Source: Ruminococcus sp. (GTDB taxonomy: Bacteria > Bacillota_A > Clostridia > Oscillospirales > Ruminococcaceae). From it: 39,324 nucleotides of DNA. The stretch is taken from contig NZ_JAIKXF010000020.1 of assembly GCF_024684275.1 (NCBI RefSeq), forward strand, positions 1 to 39,324, given 5' to 3'. The notes beneath the pieces were generated by a model. That model was not told the origin of the DNA. It saw only the letters and a list, made by a program, of their open reading frames with translations, and did no database searches. Made by a program: the position numbers and the translations under genes. This document shows positions 23,734-32,606 of the stretch, piece by piece (positions within the stretch are counted from its first letter, which is position 1; the number at the start of each line of letters is the position of its first letter).

Positions 23734-26688
23734 GTGAACGACTTATACAGCAAATGGTACGAGCAGTTTGAGACGCTTTCCGAGACCTTCGGCAGTGATG
23801 AGTTATATCAGGCACTTGATTCTCTGCTGACTTCAAGCCGGAACACCTTCGCCTTCAACAGGAAGATAATGGAGAAGGCGATAGATGTATCCTGGGTAGA
23901 GGCTATCGAAAACGGGATAACCCATGTGGATAATTTCCTGAGAAATCCGCGTAAGACCATTGAGGACGTGGAGGAGATAGTGCCCATAGCGCTTTCGAGG
24001 AAAACTACAGTTGAATCGGTAAAGCATTTAGCACAGCATACTGATCTTATACAGAGCATTGACAAGAAAACAGGAAAGATAACCCCCTCAAAGATACTCA
24101 ATGTACATAAGGAGGAAAGTCTTTTCACCTATGAGAATAAGTTCGTCAATACTCTCATAGACAGACTTTACATATTCATAAACACAAGATACGAAAAGCT
24201 TGCGCAGGTATCCCGTGATGAGGAGGTTTTCTCGCTGGGATATGATACCGTGGTAGATGACGGCGCAGGCGGAAAAATGAAGATAGACGTAAAGATAGAG
24301 ACCGTGGACAGCCTTGACTCATACGACGCCAACGGCTATACCGTATGGCAGCGAGTGGAAAAGCTGAAAACAGCTATTGAGGGCTACAAGGGCTCGGAGC
24401 TTTGCAGGGCTCTCGGAAACACCTATATCCGACCGCCTGTAATGCGTACCAACGCTATCATGAAAAACGTAGACCTGAAAGCTTGTCTTACTCTGTGGCA
24501 GTATATCGAGAGCTATGATAAGGTGGGCTACGAGATAAACGTACAGAATACCGCAGTCCAGCCGCAGCAGGATTACGTTGATGACTTCTACAAGCTGGTG
24601 GTACTGAATCTTCTGCTGTTCCGCTCATATATGAACAAAGACAGCGAGGATAAGCTGAAGGAGCTGAAATCACATACCTCTAAGCCTATGGCGCCTAAGT
24701 TCCTGAAGAAATTCGACAAGGAGCTGGCGGCTGATTACAGCGTATCCTCAGAGACTACAGCAGGCTATATTGCTTCAGAGGGTACCTACAGGTTTGAAAA
24801 GCGCCTGCCTGTTGACCTTAACGTAATGTTCGAGCAGCTTTCCGAGATCATAAAGATTGAAACGGCGTATCTCGCCGAGCTTGAACAGACAAGGGCTGAG
24901 GAAGAAAAGCGACGGCAGGAGGAGGAAGCAAGACTTGCCGAGCAGCAGCGTATCGAGGAGGCAAGACTCGCCGAACTGGAGCGTATCAGGCTCGAAAAGG
25001 AAGAGGAAGAACGCAGAGTTCAGGAAATGCTGGAAAAGAAACGCGCCGAGCAGGAAGCAGAGGAGCGGGAGCGCCAGCGGCTTGAAGAGGAGCGTCTTGC
25101 CCGTCTGGAGGAGATACGGCTCAGGGAAGAAGAAAAGCGCCTGAAACGCGAGGAAGAAGAACGTATCGCTGCCGAGCGTGAACGTATCAAGCAGAATAAG
25201 GAAATGGCTCGAAATGAGCTTGGCGAGGCGGAAGGTCTCGATGAGGAGGCTCTCCATAAAAACGAGCCGGATGAGGAAGAACTCCGGAAGCAGGCTTACA
25301 GCGAGGTCACTGATGAAGAGATCGCTGAGGCCAGAGCTGAAATGGAGGAAGAGGCTGAGGGCGAAGAATTTGAGGATCCGAGAGCTGTTGCGGCAAGAAA
25401 GAAGCTGGAGCAGCAGAGACTGGAAAAGGAACGAGCCGAGGCAGAACGGGCTCAGCGTCTCAAAGCCGAGAGAAAACGACTCGAAAGCAAGCCATTCAAG
25501 GAGATATACCGCGAATATTCGTGGAATCCTATATACGTCTTGATAAGACTTATACGGCATTTCTTTGCTGTTGTACTGGGTATCGTGCCGGAGGATACTG
25601 ATAACCCGAGGTATCGACAGATACTTGCCGATAAAAAGCGGAAGCTTGAACTCAAGGAGCACGAAAAGCAGGAACGTCAGGATATGGAGGTGTACTACAG
25701 GAAGTACGCCCGCAGTGTAAAATACGATTTCCTGAGATTCGTCGGAGATATGAAGTTCAAGCGCAAGAGGCGCAAGGCTGACAAAAACAAGCCGAAGCCG
25801 GCATATACTCCGCCTAAGAGAACTCCCGAGGAGCAGAAGGCTATCGATCTTGAGATGAAGAGACTTTACAGAGAGTATCACGTAAGTGCAGTAAAGAAGA
25901 TAGCCCTTGTGATCAATGAGCACAAAAAGGATAAGCTTGAGATCGAAAAGAGTATCCGCGAGAGCGAGGCAAGCATAGCCAATGAGGATATAAAAACTGC
26001 CGAAAAGGACGACGGAGCTAACAGGATAGCAAATATCATAGTTGCTGTTATAACTGCGATCGCTCTTGCATTCGTTATTTATGTAATGGTTTGCTCATCA
26101 CGGGGCAGAGCAGTAAATATTTTCGGCAAGAGTATTCTCAAAGTGGTAACGGGAAGTATGGAACCTTCAATACACGTAGGCGACTATATTATCGTTGAAA
26201 AGACCGATACCGATAAACTCTCAGAGGGCGACATTATCTCATTCTACTCGGAGCAGAGCGATATCCGCGGACTTCTTGTAACTCACAGGATAGTGAGCAG
26301 GGAGGCTGACGGAAGCTATATCACAAAGGGCGATGCCAATCCTGTTTCCGATACGGTAGCTGTTCCACAGAACAAAATAGTCGGAAAATACACAGGCAAG
26401 GCGAGATTCTTTATATGGGTCAGTTCCTTCATGAACGCCAAGAAGCTTCTGCTTCTTCTGGTAGTGATACCGATGCTGCTGATTTCCCTTTACGAGGCAA
26501 AGACTGTTGTAAAGATAGGCAGAGAGGCAGCAGAAAAGGAAAGACTCACTCCGGAGGAAAGACGCAGGGCTGCAATGCGTGAGGCTATCGAAAAGGAGAA
26601 GAAACGCCTTGAGGAGATAGGCTTCGAGCCCGAAAACGAGGTGAATACGATTGAATCAAGAGAAACTGATGAAAAGGAGAATGATTAG
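23734..26688 (+). CDS. DUF2357/McrC-like, coiled-coil and signal peptidase fusion protein
   Basis: 984 residues from a GTG start (AGGTGA 7 bases upstream). Part 1 (about 1-370) resembles the DUF2357 group of McrC-like partners: IPIALSRKTT-like strand, LAQHTDLIQSIDKKTGKI, ESLFTYENKFVNTLIDRLY, and LWQYIESYDKVGYE; I see no PD-D/ExK nuclease motif. Part 2 (about 375-620) is a long charged helix of Glu/Arg/Lys/Gln heptads. Part 3 (about 620-760) is a basic linker. Part 4 (about 763-925) is a SipW-type signal peptidase: membrane helix (763-788), S808 in TGSMEPS, H851 in THRIV, D867 in KGDAN, and a second helix (903-921). A basic and acidic tail ends the protein. I know of no described fusion of these parts. 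The last 38 bases overlap the next gene. Confidence 0.85.
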   Translation: MNDLYSKWYEQFETLSETFGSDELYQALDSLLTSSRNTFAFNRKIMEKAIDVSWVEAIENGITHVDNFLRNPRKTIEDVEEIVPIALSRKTTVESVKHLAQHTDLIQSIDKKTGKITPSKILNVHKEESLFTYENKFVNTLIDRLYIFINTRYEKLAQVSRDEEVFSLGYDTVVDDGAGGKMKIDVKIETVDSLDSYDANGYTVWQRVEKLKTAIEGYKGSELCRALGNTYIRPPVMRTNAIMKNVDLKACLTLWQYIESYDKVGYEINVQNTAVQPQQDYVDDFYKLVVLNLLLFRSYMNKDSEDKLKELKSHTSKPMAPKFLKKFDKELAADYSVSSETTAGYIASEGTYRFEKRLPVDLNVMFEQLSEIIKIETAYLAELEQTRAEEEKRRQEEEARLAEQQRIEEARLAELERIRLEKEEEERRVQEMLEKKRAEQEAEERERQRLEEERLARLEEIRLREEEKRLKREEEERIAAERERIKQNKEMARNELGEAEGLDEEALHKNEPDEEELRKQAYSEVTDEEIAEARAEMEEEAEGEEFEDPRAVAARKKLEQQRLEKERAEAERAQRLKAERKRLESKPFKEIYREYSWNPIYVLIRLIRHFFAVVLGIVPEDTDNPRYRQILADKKRKLELKEHEKQERQDMEVYYRKYARSVKYDFLRFVGDMKFKRKRRKADKNKPKPAYTPPKRTPEEQKAIDLEMKRLYREYHVSAVKKIALVINEHKKDKLEIEKSIRESEASIANEDIKTAEKDDGANRIANIIVAVITAIALAFVIYVMVCSSRGRAVNIFGKSILKVVTGSMEPSIHVGDYIIVEKTDTDKLSEGDIISFYSEQSDIRGLLVTHRIVSREADGSYITKGDANPVSDTVAVPQNKIVGKYTGKARFFIWVSSFMNAKKLLLLLVVIPMLLISLYEAKTVVKIGREAAEKERLTPEERRRAAMREAIEKEKKRLEEIGFEPENEVNTIESRETDEKEND

Positions 26689-27103
26689 AGCGATCATACT
26701 CTTTCTGATAACATTTGCTGCTCTTCTTGTATTCATCGCACTCTATATAGATGAGACCAGGAGAGTACAGGAAACATACCGCAAGCAGTATAAAGCGAAT
26801 CTTGTGAAGGTCGTTACCGACATAGATTCCTACATAAACGGCGAGGGCGATATGGAGCTGAGATACAGACGTATCCTCAGCGACATGAGCGCGGCGAATT
26901 CATTTGTATTCCTTATGAACTGTCCCGAAGACAAAAAGAAAGCGATCAATGAAATAACCGCGTGTCTTATGAAGTATCCCGAGCAGATGAAAACGAAGCT
27001 TGAAGAACTGAAAACAGCAGTCAGTGATATTATTGACGAGCTGGATAAGGGCTATGATGAAGTCTCGGCAGTAGTCGGCTCGGTGGATAAAAAAGGATAT
27101 TAG
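26651..27103 (+). CDS. Small one-pass membrane protein of the operon
   Basis: 150 residues from a TTG start, chosen because GAGGTGA ends 6 bases upstream inside the end of the previous gene; ATG codons at 26669 and 26681 are alternatives. One membrane helix (about 13-30, AIILFLITFAALLVFIALYI) follows a basic start (MKRRMIR), so the bulk is outside or periplasm-side by the positive-inside rule. The soluble part is helical and charged (RRVQETYRKQY, EELKTAVSDIIDELDKGYDEV). No family recognised. The 38-base overlap suggests coupled translation with the fusion protein and a fixed ratio. Confidence 0.72.
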   Translation: MNQEKLMKRRMIRAIILFLITFAALLVFIALYIDETRRVQETYRKQYKANLVKVVTDIDSYINGEGDMELRYRRILSDMSAANSFVFLMNCPEDKKKAINEITACLMKYPEQMKTKLEELKTAVSDIIDELDKGYDEVSAVVGSVDKKGY

Positions 27104-27121
27104 TGCAGAGGAGGGTTTATA

Positions 27122-27349
27122 ATGGGCGAAAAAAGCCGTCTTAAAAAGGAAATAAAGCTCTGCATGAGCACTATTAAGGAGATCGAGCGAAAGCGCTCGC
27201 GTTCACAGTCAGCTTTGGTACAGGCGATCCTTTTGCAGGAACAGCCTGATGAAATGGACGTAGAGTGGTTCAACAAGTACACGGGCGAGATAACCGCCTG
27301 CCGAAATCATATGATAGAGCTTCAGAAGAAGCTCAGGTCTCTAGGATAA
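27122..27349 (+). CDS. Small cytosolic coiled-coil protein
   Basis: 75 residues, with GAGGAGGG upstream of the ATG. It is almost wholly helical and charged: SRLKKEIKLCMSTIKEIERKRSRS and EITACRNHMIELQKKLRSL look like two helices of an antiparallel hairpin. No family recognised. It is last in the operon and ends 5 bases before the terminator. It may bind the coiled-coil part of the fusion protein (inference). Confidence 0.72.
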   Translation: MGEKSRLKKEIKLCMSTIKEIERKRSRSQSALVQAILLQEQPDEMDVEWFNKYTGEITACRNHMIELQKKLRSLG

Positions 27350-27354
27350 TAAAC

Positions 27355-27386
27355 AAGGACGTTCCATAAAAATGGGACGTCCTTTT
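27355..27386 (+). terminator. Terminator of the SipW/McrB-like operon
   Basis: 12-bp stem (27355-27366 with 27373-27384, one G-U pair), loop TAAAAA, then TTTT. It marks the end of the seven-gene unit. Confidence 0.87.
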
Positions 27387-27569
27387 CTGTGGATGTGATA
27401 ATAGCAAGCTGAAGCGAATAAAAAGCAAGCCACTGTTATACAAAAGGTACATTTTATCTGCGTATATACAAAGTAAAATACTGGTATATGACAGAATTAT
27501 TGAAAACGTTCAAAAACATATCACGGCTATAGCTGTTTTGTTTATATTCAACAAAATACTTTTTGAGTA

Positions 27570-27598
27570 TTGTAATTAAGGCTATTTTATGATATAAT
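27570..27598 (+). promoter_or_regulatory. Promoter of the Wzz-kinase/phosphatase genes
   Basis: TTGTAA (27570-27575), 17-bp spacer, TATAAT (27593-27598), with TGA before the -10 (extended -10). It leaves an AT-rich leader of about 160 bases before the kinase start. The gap 27387-27569 shows no gene. Confidence 0.7.
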
Positions 27599-27763
27599 TA
27601 AGCATATAGCTTCTGAATAATAATCATACAAAGTTCATAGATGTTTTTACGATTGGTATAAATCAGTCGGGCTGTTAGCAAAAATATAAACTCTTGGCAT
27701 AATATTAGTGAATTATTGGGCTTAATATTTTTAATTTTGTTTAGGGGAAAGGATATTACAATA

Positions 27764-29353
27764 ATGAAGAATGAAGAAGGATACTCAATAAAGGACATCA
27801 TATCGCTGTTTTTAAGCAAGATCTGGCTGCTGATAGCAGTTACGATAATCGGCGGACTGGCAGCTTTCTGTTTTTCTAAATTTGTTTTGCCGCTGGAATA
27901 CTCTTCTCACATTTCCATGTATGTTCAGAGCTACACTGGTATTACAGAAAATGCAAATCTGCAGAACAATATCTCCAACTCAAAGCAGCTGGTAAATACA
28001 TATATGGAGGTTCTTAAGGACGACGCTGTTATGAATGCAGTGGGGGCCCGTCTGAAGGAGCAGTTCGGTGAAGATCGTCTCATTGAGTGTTTTTCTTTTG
28101 CTGACGGTAAAATATCACCGTCATCTATACGCAATTGCCTTTCGATCAGTTCAGTTACAGATACATCTGCTGTAAAGATCGTGGCAACTACAAAGAATGC
28201 TGAAGTGTCTGCGGCAGTTTGCAATGATCTTACAGAGGTCGCTCCCGATTACGTTGAGGAAGCGGTCGGCGTCGGCTCGATAAATACCATAGATGTTGCG
28301 AAGGTATATAATACTCCTGTTGCACCGAATATGAAAAAGAATGCAGCACTGGGCGCATTAGGAGCGCTTGCATTTGCCTGCATGATAATCTTTCTCATTG
28401 ATTTCTTTGATAACACTGTCAAGGATACCGATGCCATCGGTAAAGAGTTCAAGAAGCCTATTATCGGCGAGATCGCTGCTTTCGGCAATGAAAAGAAAAA
28501 GAAGTCAAGCGATGAAAATGACTATGTCAAGCTTACGGATAAGGACGTTCCTTTCAATATTGTTGAGAGCTACAAGTCAATTCGCACAAACGTAACGTTT
28601 GCGCTTTCCACAGTTGAGAAGAAGATATTTGAAGTTTCTTCCGCAAATCCTGGCGAGGGCAAGTCAACGACATCTGCTAATATTGCTATCGCTCTTGCAC
28701 AGGGCGGCAATAAGGTGCTTCTCATAGATGCTGATATGCGTAAGGCAGTTCAGCATAAGATATTCGGTCTTAAGAATAAAAAGGGACTTTCTTCTGCTAT
28801 AAGTAAAATGAACGGCGTTGAAGAATGTATACAAAAGGGCGTTATGGAAAACCTTGACGTTATGACTTCAGGTCCTGTGCCGCCAAACCCATCGGAGCTC
28901 CTCGCTTCGGAAAACATGGGAGCTATACTTGAAAAGCTCAGCCAGGAATATTCCATGATACTTATTGACACTCCGCCAGTAAATGTTGTTACAGACGCTA
29001 TGGAGCTTGCAAAATACAGCTCGGGTATCATTGTGGTTCTCAGATATGGCTGTACTACTACAGAAGATGTTGAGGATACTATCAAAAAGGTAGAATTCGC
29101 GCAGATGAATATGCTTGGCTTTATCATGAACTATGTTAAGACAAAGAAAAGCGGATACTATTCAAAGTATAAATATAAGAACAAGTACTACTACAAGAAG
29201 GGCTACGGCTACGGCGGTTATTACGGAGCTAAGCCGGATACAGATGATGAAGAAACTGCAGAGCCGAAGACAGCCGGAAGTAAAACATCAAAGAAGCAGA
29301 CATCTTATAATGCACCTAAGAATAACGGCGGTAAAAAGAAAGGCAAAAAATAA
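27764..29353 (+). CDS. Wzz-domain and BY-kinase fusion (capsule/exopolysaccharide tyrosine kinase)
   Basis: 529 residues from the ATG at 27764 with an AAAGGA site 10 bases upstream; an in-frame ATG at 27716 has no site. N-terminal Wzz chain-length domain: membrane helix (about 21-41, IWLLIAVTIIGGLAAFCF), an outer region, P-x-x-P-x-x-P-type segment (NTPVAPNMKKNAALGALGALAF) leading into helix 2. C-terminal BY-kinase: Walker A NPGEGKSTT (K300), Walker A' LLIDADMRKA, Walker B MILIDTPP. A Tyr cluster for autophosphorylation follows (KYKYKNKYYYKKGYGYGGYYG), then a basic tail. In most Firmicutes these are two proteins (CpsC, CpsD); here they are fused as in Gram-negative Wzc. The phosphatase gene overlaps it by 1 base. 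Confidence 0.92.
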   Translation: MKNEEGYSIKDIISLFLSKIWLLIAVTIIGGLAAFCFSKFVLPLEYSSHISMYVQSYTGITENANLQNNISNSKQLVNTYMEVLKDDAVMNAVGARLKEQFGEDRLIECFSFADGKISPSSIRNCLSISSVTDTSAVKIVATTKNAEVSAAVCNDLTEVAPDYVEEAVGVGSINTIDVAKVYNTPVAPNMKKNAALGALGALAFACMIIFLIDFFDNTVKDTDAIGKEFKKPIIGEIAAFGNEKKKKSSDENDYVKLTDKDVPFNIVESYKSIRTNVTFALSTVEKKIFEVSSANPGEGKSTTSANIAIALAQGGNKVLLIDADMRKAVQHKIFGLKNKKGLSSAISKMNGVEECIQKGVMENLDVMTSGPVPPNPSELLASENMGAILEKLSQEYSMILIDTPPVNVVTDAMELAKYSSGIIVVLRYGCTTTEDVEDTIKKVEFAQMNMLGFIMNYVKTKKSGYYSKYKYKNKYYYKKGYGYGGYYGAKPDTDDEETAEPKTAGSKTSKKQTSYNAPKNNGGKKKGKK

Positions 29354-30027
29354 TGACTGAGTACCATTGCCACATTCTTCCGGGGATAGATGACGGAGCT
29401 AAAGATGTTGAAACTTCGCTTGCTATGATTGAAATGATGAAGGCTCAGGGCGTTGAGCGAATTGTAGCAACTTCACATTTCTACGCTCACAGGGAAAAGT
29501 CTGTGGCAGAGTTCCTTAAAAAAAGACAGGCTGCCTTTGATAAGATCAGGGATAAGGCGGCGGTCAAAGAGATATATCTCGGAGCGGAAGTGGCTATTGA
29601 GAACGGCATTTCCGAACTTGCAGATATTGAAAAGCTTGCTGTCGAAGGCACAAGAATGATACTCCTTGAACTCCCTTACAGAGCGTATTCAAAGTGGATG
29701 TCAGAGGAGATATATAACATTGGCGCAGAATTCAATTTAAAGGTAATGCTGGCACATATTCATCGTTACCTTGAATACTACAGCAAGGACGAGCTTGAAG
29801 GTATTCTCTCGACCAAGGCTGTAATGCAGATAAATAATGAGGCGTTTGCAGGCTGGAGAGAAAAGAAGCTTGTAAAACGTATAATCGCTGACGAGAAGAG
29901 ATTTGCTTTCGGAAGCGATGCGCATAACCTTGATGACCGTAAGCCTAACTGGGACTTGCTGAAAAAGAAGGTCAAACCGGATGTCATTGAGCTTTCAGAT
30001 GGAATCCTGGACAGATATCTGCTTTGA
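29353..30027 (+). CDS. PHP-type protein-tyrosine phosphatase (CpsB/YwqE-like)
   Basis: 224 residues. Metal-binding PHP motifs: HCHILPGIDDGA at the start (residues 5-16), ATSHFYAH, GAEVAIE, LAHIHRYLEY and FGSDAHNLDDRKP. CpsB/YwqE proteins remove phosphate from the Tyr cluster of the partner BY-kinase and so tune polysaccharide length and export. The ATG overlaps the kinase stop (TAATG), so the two are translated together. No glycosyltransferase or flippase genes lie next to the pair, so the polysaccharide genes must be elsewhere. Confidence 0.93.
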   Translation: MTEYHCHILPGIDDGAKDVETSLAMIEMMKAQGVERIVATSHFYAHREKSVAEFLKKRQAAFDKIRDKAAVKEIYLGAEVAIENGISELADIEKLAVEGTRMILLELPYRAYSKWMSEEIYNIGAEFNLKVMLAHIHRYLEYYSKDELEGILSTKAVMQINNEAFAGWREKKLVKRIIADEKRFAFGSDAHNLDDRKPNWDLLKKKVKPDVIELSDGILDRYLL

Positions 30028-30073
30028 GTGTATTGAGCGTTTCAGACACTAAGATTATGACTCAGGAGGAAAA

Positions 30074-30967
30074 ATGAAAAAGATATGTATTATAGCATTT
30101 CTTGTTTCAATTGCAGCGCTGACATCATGTGGACGTGATGTTGATAAGCCTGCATCAACAGTATCGGAAAAGGTAACTGCAACTGCTGCCGAAACAACAA
30201 CTGATACAACGACATCTACGACTGCGACTGCAGTATCAACGACAAAGAAAACAGAAAGCACAACTTCGGCAGAGACAACAGCTGCGGGATCAGAAAAGGC
30301 TGAGAATTATGCAGGTATCGCAGGCTACTGGTATATTGACGGAGATCCGGGTGCGGCTTCTCTGAATATAACAGAGGACGGTAAGTTTGCCGCATATTAT
30401 GCCAGCGGATTATTGGAAAACAAGGGATATATAAAGCGAGTGCTCGATACAGAGATCAACAATTATATTTACTGTATGTATCTTGACAGCGGCGAGCTTT
30501 ATATGGCGTTTGCAGATGATGGCGAAGAGTTCAAGACCGATATTTACATGGGCAATGGCGGTGAACCTCATTATGCCAGACTCTATGGTGACGGCGGCAT
30601 AAGTGATGACGGACGGGGACCCGAAGAAGCATATGAAGGAAAATGGCAGTGTGAACGTGCAAGATTATCCATTGAAGACAGGGGAGAGGGCATATTCCAT
30701 GCACTCATAACGTGGTCGGACAGTGCTGCTTCATACGCTGAATGGGATTATCCTCTTATCTTTGATACGGACCGTCTCATATGCGACGGAAATGGTACAC
30801 TGACATATGTTGAGTACAAGGAAGCGGGGGCAGGACCTGAAAGGACCGTTGAGTATACCGATGGATCAGCGGAGTTCACGCTTGAAGGAAACTCTATCCG
30901 CTGGAATGATAAAAAAGAACATAGTGGAGACAATATTATCTTCAGAAGAAATACACATGAAGAATGA
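30074..30967 (+). CDS. Lipoprotein with Thr-rich linker, unknown function
   Basis: 297 residues. Signal peptide with lipobox LTSC (Cys about residue 19), a Thr/Ser/Ala-rich linker to about residue 75, then a beta-rich domain of about 210 residues with two related halves: GIAGYWYIDGDPGAASLNITEDGKF and YEGKWQCERARLSIEDRGEG both start with G-x-W and may be two copies of a lipocalin-like or calycin-like sheet. I do not recognise a named family. GGAGG precedes the ATG. It follows the phosphatase after 46 bases and may be in the same transcript, so a role in surface polysaccharide is possible but not shown. Confidence 0.78.
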   Translation: MKKICIIAFLVSIAALTSCGRDVDKPASTVSEKVTATAAETTTDTTTSTTATAVSTTKKTESTTSAETTAAGSEKAENYAGIAGYWYIDGDPGAASLNITEDGKFAAYYASGLLENKGYIKRVLDTEINNYIYCMYLDSGELYMAFADDGEEFKTDIYMGNGGEPHYARLYGDGGISDDGRGPEEAYEGKWQCERARLSIEDRGEGIFHALITWSDSAASYAEWDYPLIFDTDRLICDGNGTLTYVEYKEAGAGPERTVEYTDGSAEFTLEGNSIRWNDKKEHSGDNIIFRRNTHEE

Positions 30968-31121
30968 TAATGTAATAAATGTGACCTCAATAAACGCCTT
31001 ATCAGAGTACGTGTGACATAAGAACGTGCCATGTCTGTTAAGTGTGCTCGCGAAAATGATTATAAAACATCAGCGATCTCGTACAGCCGCTTATCGATGA
31101 TAAAATAAAGGAAAAAAGATG

Positions 31122-31162
31122 ATCTTCCCAACTTATGCCGAGCATAGGAAGGGGAGATTTTT
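31122..31162 (+). terminator. Terminator after the lipoprotein gene
   Basis: ATCTTCCC (31122-31129) pairs with GGGGAGAT (31151-31158, one G-U), with an inner TATGC/GCATA stem, then TTTTT. It lies about 155 bases after the stop codon. Confidence 0.7.
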
Positions 31163-31185
31163 ATGCCGCTATACTTTAACGATCA

Positions 31186-32331
31186 TTATTTCTGAACACC
31201 GGCTTGTGAAAAAACAGGGAGCGACGGTACAAGTCCGAGAAGATACTTCTGGATCATCAGAGCATCATTTGCTGTTATTCCGTTATTGCCCTCTACGTCA
31301 CTGTTTTTTGAACCCTGCACGGTCATATGGCTCTTGTCGCTGCCTTCAAGTCCGTACTTATCGGGATTCGCAAGTGCCTGCATTATAAGTACAGCGTCCG
31401 AAAGATCAACGTTATTATCCAGATTTGCATCACCTGGCAAAGACGCTTCAACTGTCGTTTTCAGCAACTGTGAACCTGCTTCCTGTCCGGGAGTTTTCAG
31501 GTCAAGTGTATCAGAAGCATAGTATGTATAGTTGTTCTCGGTGCAATAATCTTTTATAGACGCTATAAGCTTGGTGTCTTTTGTATATTCAAGGAGATAA
31601 ACATCTTTGCCGTTATCATCCACAAGCTTGCAATACTCCTGAAAATACTTTCTTTCCGAATCCTTATTCTTTGTGAATGACTTGTTTTTCCAGTTTATAG
31701 CACTGAAAACAGATTCCTGATTAACAGCGTCCATAACTGCGTCAAGATTTTTATTCTTTTTTGCATATTCTCTTACATAGGTGTCGCCGCCATTGATGAT
31801 AACGTAAGTATCATAGGCTTTGAAACCCTTGAGAATATCAGTAACTCCGTTGTAGATCTTTTCGGTTTGGAAATTATAGTAAACATCACAGTTATCGACA
31901 AAAAGTCCGTCAACGCCTGTGTCAAGTATATTTTTTGCAAGCTTGTCTACAACAAATTCCTGCCATTCTTTCTGAGAGACATCTACCCATCTTTCATCAT
32001 CCCAGTTTTCATATACACCGAGAGAAAACTTTTCATATGTCTTGAAGTATGGGCGGAATTCTTCAACAGAACCAAGATTGATGTAACTGTAAATGATATG
32101 TCCCGATTCTTTAAGCTTGCTTATCTCTTCCTTTGAGAAATACTGTGCATCAATAACTATCTTGTGATAGCTTTCCATATCTGATATATCCTCAGGATCT
32201 GCACCGAGAAAAACACCGTACTCATATTTTATATCTGCGGCTTCTGCAGATATATTCCCTGAAATGCCCATTGCTGCCGTGCAGCATAAAGCTGCTGATG
32301 ATATTAAGCTGATTATCTTGTTAACTTTCAT
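31186..32331 (-). CDS. Secreted GH114-family glycosidase with dockerin
   Basis: 381 residues. Signal peptide about 1-32 (ends AEAAD). The catalytic part (about 33-285) matches the GH114 / TM1410-like TIM barrel: KIVIDAQYFSKEEI, IIYSYINLGSVEEFRPYF, NWDDERWVDVS, GVDGLFVDNCDVYYN (barrel Asp residues), YVIINGGDTYVREY, VNQESVF. GH114 enzymes include endo-alpha-1,4-polygalactosaminidases. The C-terminus is a type I dockerin (about 295-370): PGDANLDNNVDLSDAVLIMQAL and NNGITANDALMIQKYLLG. The substrate is inferred from the family only. It is convergent with the lipoprotein gene. GAGGATAAC precedes the ATG. Confidence 0.88.
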   Translation of the reverse strand: MKVNKIISLISSAALCCTAAMGISGNISAEAADIKYEYGVFLGADPEDISDMESYHKIVIDAQYFSKEEISKLKESGHIIYSYINLGSVEEFRPYFKTYEKFSLGVYENWDDERWVDVSQKEWQEFVVDKLAKNILDTGVDGLFVDNCDVYYNFQTEKIYNGVTDILKGFKAYDTYVIINGGDTYVREYAKKNKNLDAVMDAVNQESVFSAINWKNKSFTKNKDSERKYFQEYCKLVDDNGKDVYLLEYTKDTKLIASIKDYCTENNYTYYASDTLDLKTPGQEAGSQLLKTTVEASLPGDANLDNNVDLSDAVLIMQALANPDKYGLEGSDKSHMTVQGSKNSDVEGNNGITANDALMIQKYLLGLVPSLPVFSQAGVQK

Positions 32332-32360
32332 TGTTATCCTCTTTTCTGAGATGTTTTTTA

Positions 32361-32377
32361 GTGATCAAAGAGATCAC
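32361..32377. promoter_or_regulatory. Palindrome upstream of the GH114 gene
   Basis: GTGATC-AAAGA-GATCAC, a perfect 6-5-6 dyad 30 bases before the GH114 start. No T-run follows on the minus strand, so a protein-binding site or 5' hairpin is likelier than a terminator. Confidence 0.4.
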
Positions 32378-32606
32378 CATATCATTTTCCAATGCATCGG
32401 CTTGTCCATAGTTTGTATTCACATCCCCACCATTCCATGAAACACATTTTTGCCGTGCATAGGGAGCTGAAGTGAGCTTCTATAATAAATAATCGTAAGA
32501 GCTGCCTGTTATGTGACATGGAGGAATGTATTAAATTCTTCAGTCGGTTACATCATAACGCTTCGCTTTATGATATAATAAATTTCTGTTATTTGCTCAA
32601 AGTGTA

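Noticed and set aside
24775..25923. Long open frame (382 codons) on the minus strand
   Set aside because: It lies wholly opposite the Glu/Arg/Lys coiled coil of the fusion gene; codons such as GAG, GAA and CGx give Leu/Phe/Ser/Ala on the other strand, so the frame is a shadow with no ribosome site.
22132..26688. AAA+ / DUF2357 pair as a classical McrBC or LlaJI restriction system
   Set aside because: No DNA-binding N-domain on the ATPase, no visible PD-D/ExK nuclease, both proteins are membrane-anchored, no methyltransferase, and a signal peptidase is fused to the partner.
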